A DNA stretch of 64,000 nt, taken from Streptomyces zhihengii (GTDB taxonomy: Bacteria > Actinomycetota > Actinomycetes > Streptomycetales > Streptomycetaceae). This document shows, piece after piece, positions 34,169 through 42,396 of this stretch (within the stretch, counting starts at the first letter, position 1; the number at the start of each line of letters is the position of its first letter). The notes under the pieces are model-generated. The model saw only the letters and a program-made list of their open reading frames with translations. It had not been told where the DNA came from and ran no database searches. Made by a program: the position numbers and the translations under genes. The DNA lies in the NCBI RefSeq assembly GCF_016919245.1, contig NZ_JAFEJA010000001.1, positions 5,419,501-5,483,500 of the forward strand, in the 5' to 3' direction.

Positions 34169-36733
34169 CTACCCGCGAGCGTCGCGCGCCTGGGCGCGCA
34201 CCGCGCGGGCGAGGTCGTCGCGGGATTCGAGGACGAGGCGCCGCAGCGCCGGCGCCGCCGACTCGTGTGCCGCGAGCCACGCGTCCGTCGCCGCGAGCGT
34301 CGCCTCGGGCTCCTGGAGCGACGGGTACAGGTCGCGCACCACGTCCATCCCGATCTGGATCGACCGCTCCTCCCACACCCGCGCGATCGCCTCGAAGTAC
34401 TTCGGCGCGTAGGGCGCGATCAGCTCCCGCTGCGACGGCTGCGCGAAGCCCGCGATCGTCGCCTCGACCAGCGCGTTGGACAGCGCGTCGGACTCCACGA
34501 GCGCCGCCCACGCCTGGTCCTTGACCGCGGCCGACGGCCGCGACGCCAGGCAGCGGACCTCGTGCCGCTTGCCCGACGCGGTGTCGTCCCGCGCCAGTTC
34601 CGCCGCGATCGCCGCCTCGTCGGCGGCCCCGTGCGCGGCGAGCGGCGCGAGGAACGCCCAGCGCAGCTCCTGGTCCACGTCGAGGCCGTCGACGCGCGCC
34701 GTGCCGTCCAGCAGCCCGCTCAGGAGCCGGAAGTCCTCCGGCCCGCCCGCGACGGAGGCGAAGAACCGCGCCCAGGTGAGCTGGTGCTGGCTGCCGGGCT
34801 CGGCCCCGCGGAGCTCGCTCAGCGCGCCCGCGGCCAGCAGCCGCCCGCCCTCCTCGCGCCAGTCGGGCGCCGCGTAGTGCACGAGGGCGCCGCGCGCCCA
34901 CGCGTGCAGCATCTGGAGCACGCCGATGTCCGTCTCGCGGCCGGCGAACCGCAGCACCAGGTCCACGAAGTCCCGGGCCGGCATCAGCGCGTCACGGGTC
35001 AGGTTCCACAGCGCGGACCAGCACAGCGCACGCGCCAGCGGGTCGTCGATGTCGCCGAGGTGGGCCCGCAGCGTGGCGAGCGACCCCTCGTCGAAGCGGA
35101 TCTTGCAGTAGGTGAGGTCCTCGTCGTTGACGAGCACCAGGTCGGGGCGTTCGGCGCCGGCCAGGCCGGGCACCTCCGTGCGGGCGCCGGTGACGTCCGC
35201 GCCGGCGCTCGCGTACCGCACGAGCTTCGCGCCCTCGACCCGGTAGAGCCCGACGACGACCCGGTGCGGCCGCAGTGTGCCGCCGTCCTGGGTGACGGCC
35301 AGTTCCGTCACCCGGCCCTGCGCGTCACAGCTCAGCTCGGGGGTCAGCGAGTTGACGCCCGAGGTCTCCAGCCAGGCCCGCGACCACTCCTTCATGTCCC
35401 GGCCCGAGGTCTCCTCCAGGACGGAGAGCAGGTCGCCGAGGCGGGTGTTGCCGTAGGCGTGCCGCTTGAAGTAGCGCCGCGCGCCCTCCAGGAAGGCGTC
35501 CCGTCCCACGTACGCCACGAGCTGCTTGAGCACCGAGGCGCCCTTCGCGTACGTGATGCCGTCGAAGTTGAGCTTGGCGGCCTCCAGGTCCTGGATGTCC
35601 GCCGTGACCGGGTGGGTGGAGGGGAGCTGGTCGGCGCGGTAGGCCCAGGCCTTGCGGTTGTTGGCGAAGGTGACCCAGCCGTTGGTGAAGCGGGTGGCCT
35701 CGACCATCGAGAAGGAGCCCATGAAGTCGGCGAAGGACTCCTTCAGCCACAGGTCGTCCCACCACTGCATGGTGACCAGGTCGCCGAACCACATGTGCGC
35801 CATCTCGTGGAGGATCACATTGGCCCGGCGCTCGTAGGACGCCTGCGTCACCTTGCCCCGGAAGACGAACTCCTCGCGGAAGGTGACGCAGCCCGGGTTC
35901 TCCATGGCGCCGATGTTGTACTCGGGCACGAACGCCTGGTCGTACTTCCCGAACGGGTACGGGTAGTCGAAGTGCTCGTGGAAGAAGTCCAGGCCCTGCT
36001 TGGTGACGAGGAAGATGTCGTCCGCGTCGAAGTGCCGGGCGAGCCCCTTGCGGCACATCGCGCCCAGCGGGATCCGCAGGGTGGTGCCGTCGGGGAGCGT
36101 GCGCTCGTACACGTCCGTCTCGTAGTGGTACGGACCGGCGACCACGGCCGTGATGTACGTGGAGATGGGCCGGGTCTCGGCGAAGCGCCAGACCCCGTCG
36201 GCGTCGCGCGCGCCCTCCCCGTTGCTCCACACCGTCCAGCCCTCGGGGGCCGTCACCTCGAAGCGGAACGGCGCCTTGAGGTCCGGCTGCTCGAAGTTGG
36301 CGAAGACCCGGCGGGCGTCGGCCGGCTCGTACTGGGTGTAGAGGTAGACCTCGCCGTCCTCCGGGTCGACGAAGCGGTGCAGGCCCTCGCCGGTCCGGCT
36401 GTAGGCGCACTGCGCGTCCACGACCAGGACGTTCTCGGCGTCCACGGCGTCGAGGGCGATGCGCGCGCCGTCGAAGGCCGCCGCGGGGTCCAGCTCCCGG
36501 CCGTTGAGGGTGATGCCGGTCACGGCCGGGGCGACGAGGTCGACGAACGCCGGGGCACCGGGCTCGGCGGCCCGGAACCGGATCGTGGTGACGGAACGGA
36601 ACGTACGCGGCCCCGCCCCCTCCTCCGCGTCCCCGACGGCGGACCGTACGTCGAGGGCGACGTGGTACGCCTCGACGGACAGCAGCTCGGCCCGGGTACG
36701 GGCCTCGTCGCGGGACAGATTTTCACCGGGCAC
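34169..36733 (-). CDS. pepN: Second aminopeptidase N (M1 metallopeptidase), paralogue
   Basis: The 854-aa enzyme has the GAMEN motif (NIGAMENPGCVTF), the zinc site HEMAH followed by the Glu in KESFAD, and the full M1 domain set. It parallels the enzyme at 22127-24700 over its length, so the two arose by duplication, but the sequences differ substantially. The GTG start (VPGENLSRDEARTRA) has AAGGAG 5 nt upstream. It is divergent from the DsbA-like gene. It should trim peptides in the cytoplasm; how it differs in specificity from the first copy cannot be read from sequence. Confidence 0.93.
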   Translation of the reverse strand: MPGENLSRDEARTRAELLSVEAYHVALDVRSAVGDAEEGAGPRTFRSVTTIRFRAAEPGAPAFVDLVAPAVTGITLNGRELDPAAAFDGARIALDAVDAENVLVVDAQCAYSRTGEGLHRFVDPEDGEVYLYTQYEPADARRVFANFEQPDLKAPFRFEVTAPEGWTVWSNGEGARDADGVWRFAETRPISTYITAVVAGPYHYETDVYERTLPDGTTLRIPLGAMCRKGLARHFDADDIFLVTKQGLDFFHEHFDYPYPFGKYDQAFVPEYNIGAMENPGCVTFREEFVFRGKVTQASYERRANVILHEMAHMWFGDLVTMQWWDDLWLKESFADFMGSFSMVEATRFTNGWVTFANNRKAWAYRADQLPSTHPVTADIQDLEAAKLNFDGITYAKGASVLKQLVAYVGRDAFLEGARRYFKRHAYGNTRLGDLLSVLEETSGRDMKEWSRAWLETSGVNSLTPELSCDAQGRVTELAVTQDGGTLRPHRVVVGLYRVEGAKLVRYASAGADVTGARTEVPGLAGAERPDLVLVNDEDLTYCKIRFDEGSLATLRAHLGDIDDPLARALCWSALWNLTRDALMPARDFVDLVLRFAGRETDIGVLQMLHAWARGALVHYAAPDWREEGGRLLAAGALSELRGAEPGSQHQLTWARFFASVAGGPEDFRLLSGLLDGTARVDGLDVDQELRWAFLAPLAAHGAADEAAIAAELARDDTASGKRHEVRCLASRPSAAVKDQAWAALVESDALSNALVEATIAGFAQPSQRELIAPYAPKYFEAIARVWEERSIQIGMDVVRDLYPSLQEPEATLAATDAWLAAHESAAPALRRLVLESRDDLARAVRAQARDARG

Positions 36734-36870
36734 GGGCACTCCTTCGTGACTCGTCGGAACAGCGGCGATCCTTTCATGCGGCCCCGGCGGCCCATACGGG
36801 GGAATCCCTCGCGTGCCGCGCGTGTTCCCCCCGGAGGCACGCAGGGTGCCGCCCTGATACGAGGAGTGAC

Positions 36871-37509
36871 ATGTCGGACAACGGCAAGACACCGGTGGAC
36901 TTCTGGTTCGACCCGCTGTGCCCCTGGGCGTGGATCACGTCCCGCTGGGTCCTGGAGGTCGAGAAGGTCCGTGACATCGAGGTCCGCTGGCATGTGATGT
37001 CGCTCGCCGTGCTCAACGAGGACAAGCTCGACCAGGTGCCCGAGGAGTACCGGGAGATGCTGGAGACCAAGGCGTGGGCCCCGGTGCGCGTCGTCGTCGC
37101 GGCCCAGCAGGAGCACGGGGACGAGGTCGTCGGCAAGCTGTACACCGCGCTCGGCACCCGTTTCCACAACAAGGGTGAGGGCCCGACCCTCACGGCGATC
37201 CGCGAGGCGCTGGAGGACGTCGGTCTGCCCGTCTCGCTGGCCCAGTACGCCGACAAGGACACCTACGACGCCCAGCTCCGCGCCTCCCACACCGAGGGCA
37301 TCACCAAGGTCGGCCAGGAGGTCGGCACCCCGGTGATCGCCGTGCCGGGCGCCGACGGCGAGCAGGTCGCCTTCTTCGGCCCGGTCGTCACGCCCACGCC
37401 CCGCGGCGAGGCGGCGGCCCGGCTGTGGGACGGCACCCTGCTGGTGGCCTCCACGCCGGGCTTCTACGAGATCAAGCGCACCCGCACCCAGGGGCCGTCC
37501 TTCGAGTGA
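36871..37509 (+). CDS. DsbA family protein, mycothiol-dependent nitroreductase (Rv2466c)-like
   Basis: The 212-aa protein has a thioredoxin fold of the DsbA/FrnE type. The active-site region is DPLCPWAW, so the usual CxxC is CPWA with just the first Cys. A cis-Pro region (VGTPVIAVPG) and a helical insertion are present. It resembles the mycobacterial Rv2466c group, which works with mycothiol, but with the second Cys replaced. It is cytoplasmic because no signal is present. The ATG has GAGGAG 5 nt upstream. It converges on sodF with a shared strong hairpin, and both may serve redox defence. Confidence 0.85.
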   Translation: MSDNGKTPVDFWFDPLCPWAWITSRWVLEVEKVRDIEVRWHVMSLAVLNEDKLDQVPEEYREMLETKAWAPVRVVVAAQQEHGDEVVGKLYTALGTRFHNKGEGPTLTAIREALEDVGLPVSLAQYADKDTYDAQLRASHTEGITKVGQEVGTPVIAVPGADGEQVAFFGPVVTPTPRGEAAARLWDGTLLVASTPGFYEIKRTRTQGPSFE

Positions 37510-37526
37510 CGGCGCCGCGCACGGAA

Positions 37527-37563
37527 GACGGCCCCCGCGAGTCCTGTCCTCGCGGGGGCCGTC
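37527..37563. terminator. Bidirectional terminator between the DsbA-like gene and sodF, perfect 15-bp stem
   Basis: GACGGCCCCCGCGAG pairs with CTCGCGGGGGCCGTC around a 7-nt loop and is followed on the plus strand by CTTCTTCC. It serves the rightward DsbA-like gene and forms the 3' end of the leftward sodF transcript. Confidence 0.8.
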
Positions 37564-37616
37564 CTTCTTCCGCCTGCCCGGTGAAGGTTGAGAAGACGAT
37601 CACGAGCAGGGCGTCC
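37527..37616 (-). ncRNA. Candidate s-SodF small RNA from the sodF 3' UTR
   Basis: In Streptomyces coelicolor a stable RNA of about 90 nt is cut from the sodF 3' end, stopped by the terminator, and pairs with the start of sodN mRNA to block nickel-SOD synthesis. Here the last 90 nt of the sodF transcript end at the terminator and include GATCGTCTTCTCAACCTTC (around 37584-37602). The complement of that stretch, GAAGGTTGAGAAGACGATC, looks like a Shine-Dalgarno and start region. sodN is not in this window, so pairing cannot be tested here; the exact 5' end is a guess from the published length. Confidence 0.5.
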
Positions 37617-37626
37617 TGGGATCGCC

Positions 37627-38262
37627 TCAGGGGGTGATCAGCGGGGTGCGGCCCTTCGCCTCGGTGAAGCGCTTGGCGACGTCCTGCCAGTCGACGACGC
37701 GCCACATGGCTTCGATGAAGTCGACCTTCTGGTTCTTGTACTGGAGGTAGAAGGCGTGCTCCCAGGCGTCGAAGACCAGGATCGGGACGCTGCCCTGGCC
37801 GACGTTGCCCTGGTGGTCGTAGATCTGCTCGACGATGAGCCGCCCGCTGACCGGCTCGTAGGCCAGCACACCCCAGCCGGAGCCCTGGGTGGTGGCGGAG
37901 GCCTTGGTGAGCTGGGCCTTGAACTTGGCGAAGGAGCCGAAGGACTCGGCGATGGCGTCCGCGAGTTCGCCGGTGCCGTCCTTCTCCAGGGGCTCGCCGC
38001 CGCCGTCGCCGGTCATGTTGTGCCAGTAGATGCTGTGCAGGATGTGGCCGGAGAGATGGAACGCGAGGTTCTTCTCCAGCCCGTTGATCGAGCCCCAGGC
38101 CTCCTTGTCGCGCGCCTCCGCAAGCTGTTCGAGGGTGTCGTTGGCGCCCTTCACGTACGCGGCGTGGTGCTTGTCGTGGTGGAGCTCGATGATCTCGGGG
38201 CTGATGACCGGCTCGAGCGCCGCGTAGTCGTACGGGAGTTCAGGAAGCGTGTAGATGGCCAT
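37627..38262 (-). CDS. sodF: Iron-type superoxide dismutase
   Basis: The 211-aa enzyme has the Fe/Mn-SOD ligands: His in the first helix ([10 protein letters not shown]), His in [11 protein letters not shown], and Asp plus His in [10 protein letters not shown]. From memory it resembles the Streptomyces FeSOD that is made when nickel is scarce. The ATG ([13 protein letters not shown]) has GGAGGG 11 nt upstream. A Nur-type inverted repeat covers the promoter. It is cytoplasmic with no signal. The 3' UTR probably yields a small RNA. Metal choice, iron or manganese, is inferred from genus and regulation. Confidence 0.93.
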   Translation of the reverse strand: MAIYTLPELPYDYAALEPVISPEIIELHHDKHHAAYVKGANDTLEQLAEARDKEAWGSINGLEKNLAFHLSGHILHSIYWHNMTGDGGGEPLEKDGTGELADAIAESFGSFAKFKAQLTKASATTQGSGWGVLAYEPVSGRLIVEQIYDHQGNVGQGSVPILVFDAWEHAFYLQYKNQKVDFIEAMWRVVDWQDVAKRFTEAKGRTPLITP

Positions 38263-38293
38263 GGTGGCGGTGGTCCCTCCGGCTGCCTTCTTA

Positions 38294-38310
38294 TTGCACA
38301 TCTTATGCAA
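38294..38310. promoter_or_regulatory. Nur-type operator over the sodF promoter
   Basis: On the sodF sense strand the site reads TTGCATAAGATGTGCAA: TTGCA and TGCAA arms separated by 7 nt, enclosing a TAAGAT -10 box, 32-48 nt upstream of the ATG. The nickel regulator Nur represses sodF in Streptomyces through a TGCA-containing inverted repeat of this kind. Assignment to Nur is by motif and position. Confidence 0.65.
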
Positions 38311-38386
38311 CTGCACGCTACCAGCAGGAGTGGCGCCGGATGATCAGCCGATGGTCGTAGGCCGCGGGTCGCGCCATGGGCGGTCG

Positions 38387-38439
38387 CCCGCACGCGAAGG
38401 ACCCCCGGCCGTCACGGCCGGGGGTCCTTCGCGTGCGGG
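38387..38439 (-). terminator. Perfect 26-bp hairpin between the first permease and sodF
   Basis: Arms 38387-38412 and 38414-38439 are perfectly complementary (CCCGCACGCGAAGGACCCCC onward) with a single central base. It starts 15 nt past the permease stop codon and probably ends that transcript before the sodF promoter. Confidence 0.8.
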
Positions 38440-38453
38440 TGCGCCGGGGCTGC

Positions 38454-39887
38454 TCAGCCGGCGGAGCCGGCCCGCTCGGCCTCGTCGGCCGTGCGCGACT
38501 CGCGGCGCTTCTGGAGGGCCAGGCCGCCGGCCGCCAGCGCCACGGTCAGGATGCCGGTGCCCAGCAGCTGGAGCCTGGTCGCCTCCTCGCGCAGCATCAG
38601 CACGAAGACGGCGCCCATGCCCAGCAGGGCGATCCAGGTCAGCACCGGGAAGAGCCACATCCGCACGACCAGCTTCTCCGGCTCCTCGCGCTCGGTACGG
38701 CGGCGCAGGATCAGCTGGGAGACGGCGATGAAGATCCAGACCACCAGGATGATCGCGCCGATCATGTTGAGCAGCCACTGGAAGACGTCCTCCGGCCGCC
38801 AGTAGCTGAGCAGCACGCACAGGAAGCCGAACACCGACGAGACCAGCACGGCGACCCGCGGCACACCGCCGAAGGTGCGGCCGACGGCCTTCGGGCCCTG
38901 GCCGCGGGCCACCAGCGAGCAGGCCATCCGGGAGGCGCCGTAGATGTTGGCGTTCATCGCCGACAGCAGGGCCACGAAGACGACGATCTGGAGCGCGGTG
39001 GCCGCGCCGGGGATGTCGAGGTGGGCCAGCGTGGTGACGTACGGGCCCTTGTCCGGGTCGGCGACGTCCGGGTCGTTCCACGGCACCAGGGTGACGATGA
39101 CGGCCATCGAGCCGATGTAGAAGACGGCGATCCGCCACATCGCCGTGCGCACGGCCTTGGCGACGCCCTGCACCGGGTGCTCGGACTCGGCGGCGGCGAT
39201 GGTCACGGTCTCCAGGCCGCCGTAGGCGAAGACGGAGGCCAGCAGGCCGACGACCAGGCCGTCGACGCCGTTCGGCAGGAAGCCGCCGTCGCCGGTCAGG
39301 TTGGCGGTGCCGGGCGCCTCGGTGCCGGGCAGGACACCGGCGATCGCCAGCACGCCGATGCCCAGGAAGAGCGCGATGGCCCCGACCTTGAGCGCGGCGA
39401 ACCAGAACTCGAACTCGCCGAAGTTCTTCACCGCGGCCAGGTTGGTGCCGCAGAACACCAGCATGAACAGCGCGACCCAGGCCCACTCGGGCGTGCCCGG
39501 CAGCCAGTTGGTCATGATCTTGGCCGCGCCCATCGCCTCCAGGCCCACGGCCACGCAGAGCAGGAACCAGAAGGCCCAGCCCGCGGTGAAGCCCGCCCAC
39601 GGCCCGATGGCGCGCTCGGCGTGGACGGAGAACGAGCCGGAGGCGGGGTTCGCGGCGGACATCTCGCCGAGCATCCGCATCACGAGCATGACGAGCAGCC
39701 CGGAGAGCGCGTAGGCGACCACGATCGACGGGCCCGCCGCGGCGATGCCGGCGCCGGAGCCCACGAAGAGCCCGGCGCCGATGACACCGCCGAGGGCGAT
39801 CATCGAGAGATGGCGTTGCTTGAGGCCGTGCGAGAGCTGCGCGGCATCCGGCTGGTCGGCGGGCGCGGGCGCGGTGGTCCGAGACAT
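38454..39887 (-). CDS. Amino acid permease (APC superfamily), copy 1
   Basis: The 477-aa membrane protein has twelve predicted helices and the amino-acid transporter start GLKQRHLSMIALGGVIGAGLF followed by SGAGIAAAGP, and FEFWFAALKVGAI in helix 5. It is a proton-coupled importer of the GABA/aromatic/proline permease group; substrate is unresolved. The ATG at 39887 (MSRTTAPAP) has a weak AGGG. It is one of three closely related permeases (40055-41473 and 42397-43839), all leftward. Confidence 0.9.
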   Translation of the reverse strand: MSRTTAPAPADQPDAAQLSHGLKQRHLSMIALGGVIGAGLFVGSGAGIAAAGPSIVVAYALSGLLVMLVMRMLGEMSAANPASGSFSVHAERAIGPWAGFTAGWAFWFLLCVAVGLEAMGAAKIMTNWLPGTPEWAWVALFMLVFCGTNLAAVKNFGEFEFWFAALKVGAIALFLGIGVLAIAGVLPGTEAPGTANLTGDGGFLPNGVDGLVVGLLASVFAYGGLETVTIAAAESEHPVQGVAKAVRTAMWRIAVFYIGSMAVIVTLVPWNDPDVADPDKGPYVTTLAHLDIPGAATALQIVVFVALLSAMNANIYGASRMACSLVARGQGPKAVGRTFGGVPRVAVLVSSVFGFLCVLLSYWRPEDVFQWLLNMIGAIILVVWIFIAVSQLILRRRTEREEPEKLVVRMWLFPVLTWIALLGMGAVFVLMLREEATRLQLLGTGILTVALAAGGLALQKRRESRTADEAERAGSAG

Positions 39888-40054
39888 GAGCGGGCCCTGT
39901 TCATCGGCAGAGACGGGGGAGCAGCCGACAGTCTGGACGCGGCATCCGCTCACAGGGAACGGATGTCCGCTATACGGGCACGATGTTCACACAACGCCAC
40001 CACGCCGACACCGGCCGGCCCGGGCGCCGCCCGGCCCGCCGCCACCGCCCCGCC

Positions 40055-41473
40055 TCAGCCGCCCGTTCCACCCGCAGGCCGCTCCGGCCGCCCCCTGCGG
40101 GCGAGTGCCTCGCGCACCGCCGAGACCAGCAGCACCGCGCCGGTCGCCCCGGCGGACCACAGCAACTGCGGCCGGGCTCCGTCGTCGCACAGCATCAGCA
40201 CCAGCACGGCCGCCATCGCCGCCAGCGCGGCCCACGTGAGATAGGGGAAGGCCCACATCCGCAGGGCGAGCGCCTCGGGCGCCTCGCGTTCGATGCGCCG
40301 CCGCAGCCGCAGCTGCGAGACCGCGATCAGGGCCCAGACGAACAGCAGCACCGCGCCGACCGCGTTGAGCATGTAGGCGAACACCGCGTCCGGCCACTTC
40401 AGGTTGAGCAGCACGGAGACGAAGCCGAACGCCACCGAGGCGAGCACCGCCCGGCGCGGCACCCCGCCGCCGGAGACGGTGAGCAGGCCCCGGGGCGCCT
40501 CCCGGCGTTCCGCCAGCGAGAAGATCATGCGGGAGGAGCCGTAGAGATTGGCGTTGAGCGCCGACAGCAGGGCCACGAAGACGACGATCTCCATGATCCG
40601 CCCGGCACTCGGCACGCCGATGGAGTCGAGCACGGTGACGAAGGGGCTCACGCCCGCCTTCTGCGCCGTCCACGGCAGCACCGTGACGATCACCAGCATC
40701 GAACCGACGTAGAAGAAGAGGATGCGCACCACCGCGCTGCGCACCGCCCGGCCGACCGCGCGGGCCGGGTCCGCGGTCTCGGCCGCGGCGATGGTGACGA
40801 CCTCCAGGCCGCCGAAGGCGAAGACGACCACCAGCACCCCGGACACCACTCCGGACCAGCCGTTCGGCAGGAAGCCGCCGTCGCCCGTGAGATGGGAGAG
40901 GCCGGCCGGCTCGGTGTCCGGCAGCACGCCGAATACGGCGAGGGTGCCGAGCAGCAGGAAGAGCACCAGGGCGCCGACCTTGAGGGCGGCGAACCAGAAC
41001 TCGAACTCCCCGAAGTTCCGTACGGCGGTGAGGTTGGCCGCGGTGAAGACCACCATGAAGAGGAGCACCCAGCCCCACTGGGGCACCGACGGCGCCCAGC
41101 CGTGGGCGATCTGCGCGGCGGCGGTCGCCTCGGCGGCCAGCACCACCACGAGCAGGAACCAGTAGAGCCATCCCGCGCTGAACCCGGCCCAGCGTCCCAG
41201 CGCGCGTTCGGCGTGCACGGAGAAGGAGCCGGACGCGGGCATCGCGGCGGACATCTCGCCGAGCATCCGCATCACCAGCATCGCCAGCGCACCGGCGATC
41301 AGGTACGAGACGACGATGGCCGGACCGGCGACCGAGATCCCGGCGCCGGAGCCCACGAAGAGCCCCGCGCCGATCACCCCGCCCAGTCCCAGCATCGTCA
41401 GATGACGCTGTTTGAGGCCGTGTTCGAGGGGCTCGGCCCCGGTGGTCACGGCCTGGGGCGACGCGTCGTGCAT
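40055..41473 (-). CDS. Amino acid permease (APC superfamily), copy 2
   Basis: The 472-aa protein has the same twelve-helix plan and N-terminal motif as its neighbour (GLKQRHLTMLGLGGVIGAGLF) and the FEFWFAALKVGAL segment. It differs in the extracellular loops and C-terminal tail (RRGRPERPAGGTGG). It is 167 nt upstream of copy 1 in the same direction. Duplication with divergence in substrate choice is the simplest reading. No local regulator is seen. Confidence 0.9.
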   Translation of the reverse strand: MHDASPQAVTTGAEPLEHGLKQRHLTMLGLGGVIGAGLFVGSGAGISVAGPAIVVSYLIAGALAMLVMRMLGEMSAAMPASGSFSVHAERALGRWAGFSAGWLYWFLLVVVLAAEATAAAQIAHGWAPSVPQWGWVLLFMVVFTAANLTAVRNFGEFEFWFAALKVGALVLFLLLGTLAVFGVLPDTEPAGLSHLTGDGGFLPNGWSGVVSGVLVVVFAFGGLEVVTIAAAETADPARAVGRAVRSAVVRILFFYVGSMLVIVTVLPWTAQKAGVSPFVTVLDSIGVPSAGRIMEIVVFVALLSALNANLYGSSRMIFSLAERREAPRGLLTVSGGGVPRRAVLASVAFGFVSVLLNLKWPDAVFAYMLNAVGAVLLFVWALIAVSQLRLRRRIEREAPEALALRMWAFPYLTWAALAAMAAVLVLMLCDDGARPQLLWSAGATGAVLLVSAVREALARRGRPERPAGGTGG

Positions 41474-41736
41474 GGTGCGGTGTGCTCTCGGTTCGCTCGG
41501 GTCCGGTTATGGAGTCCCTACAGTCTCGGCCAGTGGCGGCCCGCCAGGCAAAACGGGCCGTCACCGCCGGGACCTCAGTGACGAGCATCACGCCCGGCCG
41601 TGTGTGACGACAGGCGTTTGTGTGATCTCCACCAACACCCCAACCGCCGCTTTGTCGGCGGCTGATGGTGATCCGGTCGGTCGCCCTGGGCTACGGTCGG
41701 CCTGTTCCCACCTGCCCTCACCCCGCGGAGACCTTG

Positions 41737-42324
41737 ATGAGCACTGCTGCCGCCCCCGTCCGATCCGGCATCGTCCTGGCCGATCTGGTCCCCGCCTCCC
41801 GGGTGCGGGACATCGCCCTGGTCGCCGGCGGCGCCGTCCTCACCGGCCTCGCGGCCCAGATCTCCGTCCCGGTCCCCGGCTCCCCGGTCCCGGTCTCCGG
41901 CCAGACCTTCGCCGCCCTGCTGGTGGGCACCGCGCTCGGCGCCCGCCGCGGCTTCGCCTCGCTCGCGCTCTACGCCGTCGCCGGCATGGCGGGCATGCCG
42001 TGGTTCGCCGAGGGCGCCTCGGGCTGGTCCATGCCGTCGTTCGGCTACATCCTCGGCATGCTGCTGGCCGCCACCGTCGTCGGCGCCCTGGCCCGCCGCG
42101 GCGCCGACCGCACCGTGCTGCGCACCGCCGGTTCGATGGTGCTCGGCTCGGTGATCATCTACGCGGTGGGCGTCCCCTACCTGGCGCTCGCCACCGGGAT
42201 GTCGCTGCCGGCCGCCGTCTCGGCCGGTCTGGTGCCGTTCCTCATCGGTGACGCCCTGAAGGCCGCCCTCGCGATGGGCGCCCTGCCGGCCGCCTGGAAG
42301 CTCGTGGGCCGCCGCCAGGGCTGA
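41737..42324 (+). CDS. bioY: BioY biotin transporter (ECF S-component)
   Basis: The 195-aa membrane protein has about six hydrophobic helices and BioY-typical sequence: AAQISVPVPGSPVPVSGQTF and ALLVGTALGARRG near the N-terminus, and SFGYILGMLLA in the middle. It is the biotin-binding S-component of an energy-coupling-factor importer; BioM and BioN are not here, and BioY can work alone at a low rate. The ATG at 41737 has GGAG 6 nt upstream. It is the only rightward gene among three leftward permeases, and it ends at a shared 25-bp hairpin. Confidence 0.93.
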   Translation: MSTAAAPVRSGIVLADLVPASRVRDIALVAGGAVLTGLAAQISVPVPGSPVPVSGQTFAALLVGTALGARRGFASLALYAVAGMAGMPWFAEGASGWSMPSFGYILGMLLAATVVGALARRGADRTVLRTAGSMVLGSVIIYAVGVPYLALATGMSLPAAVSAGLVPFLIGDALKAALAMGALPAAWKLVGRRQG

Positions 42325-42334
42325 GCCCGCGCGC

Positions 42335-42386
42335 CACGCCACGACGGCCCCGGTCCGCACCTGCGGACCGGGGCCGTCGTGGCGTG
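42335..42386. terminator. Bidirectional terminator between bioY and permease copy 3, perfect 25-bp stem
   Basis: Arms 42335-42359 and 42362-42386 (CACGCCACGACGGCCCCGGT onward) are perfectly complementary around a 2-nt loop. They lie in the 72-bp gap between convergent genes. Confidence 0.85.
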
Positions 42387-42396
42387 TCAGGGGGGA

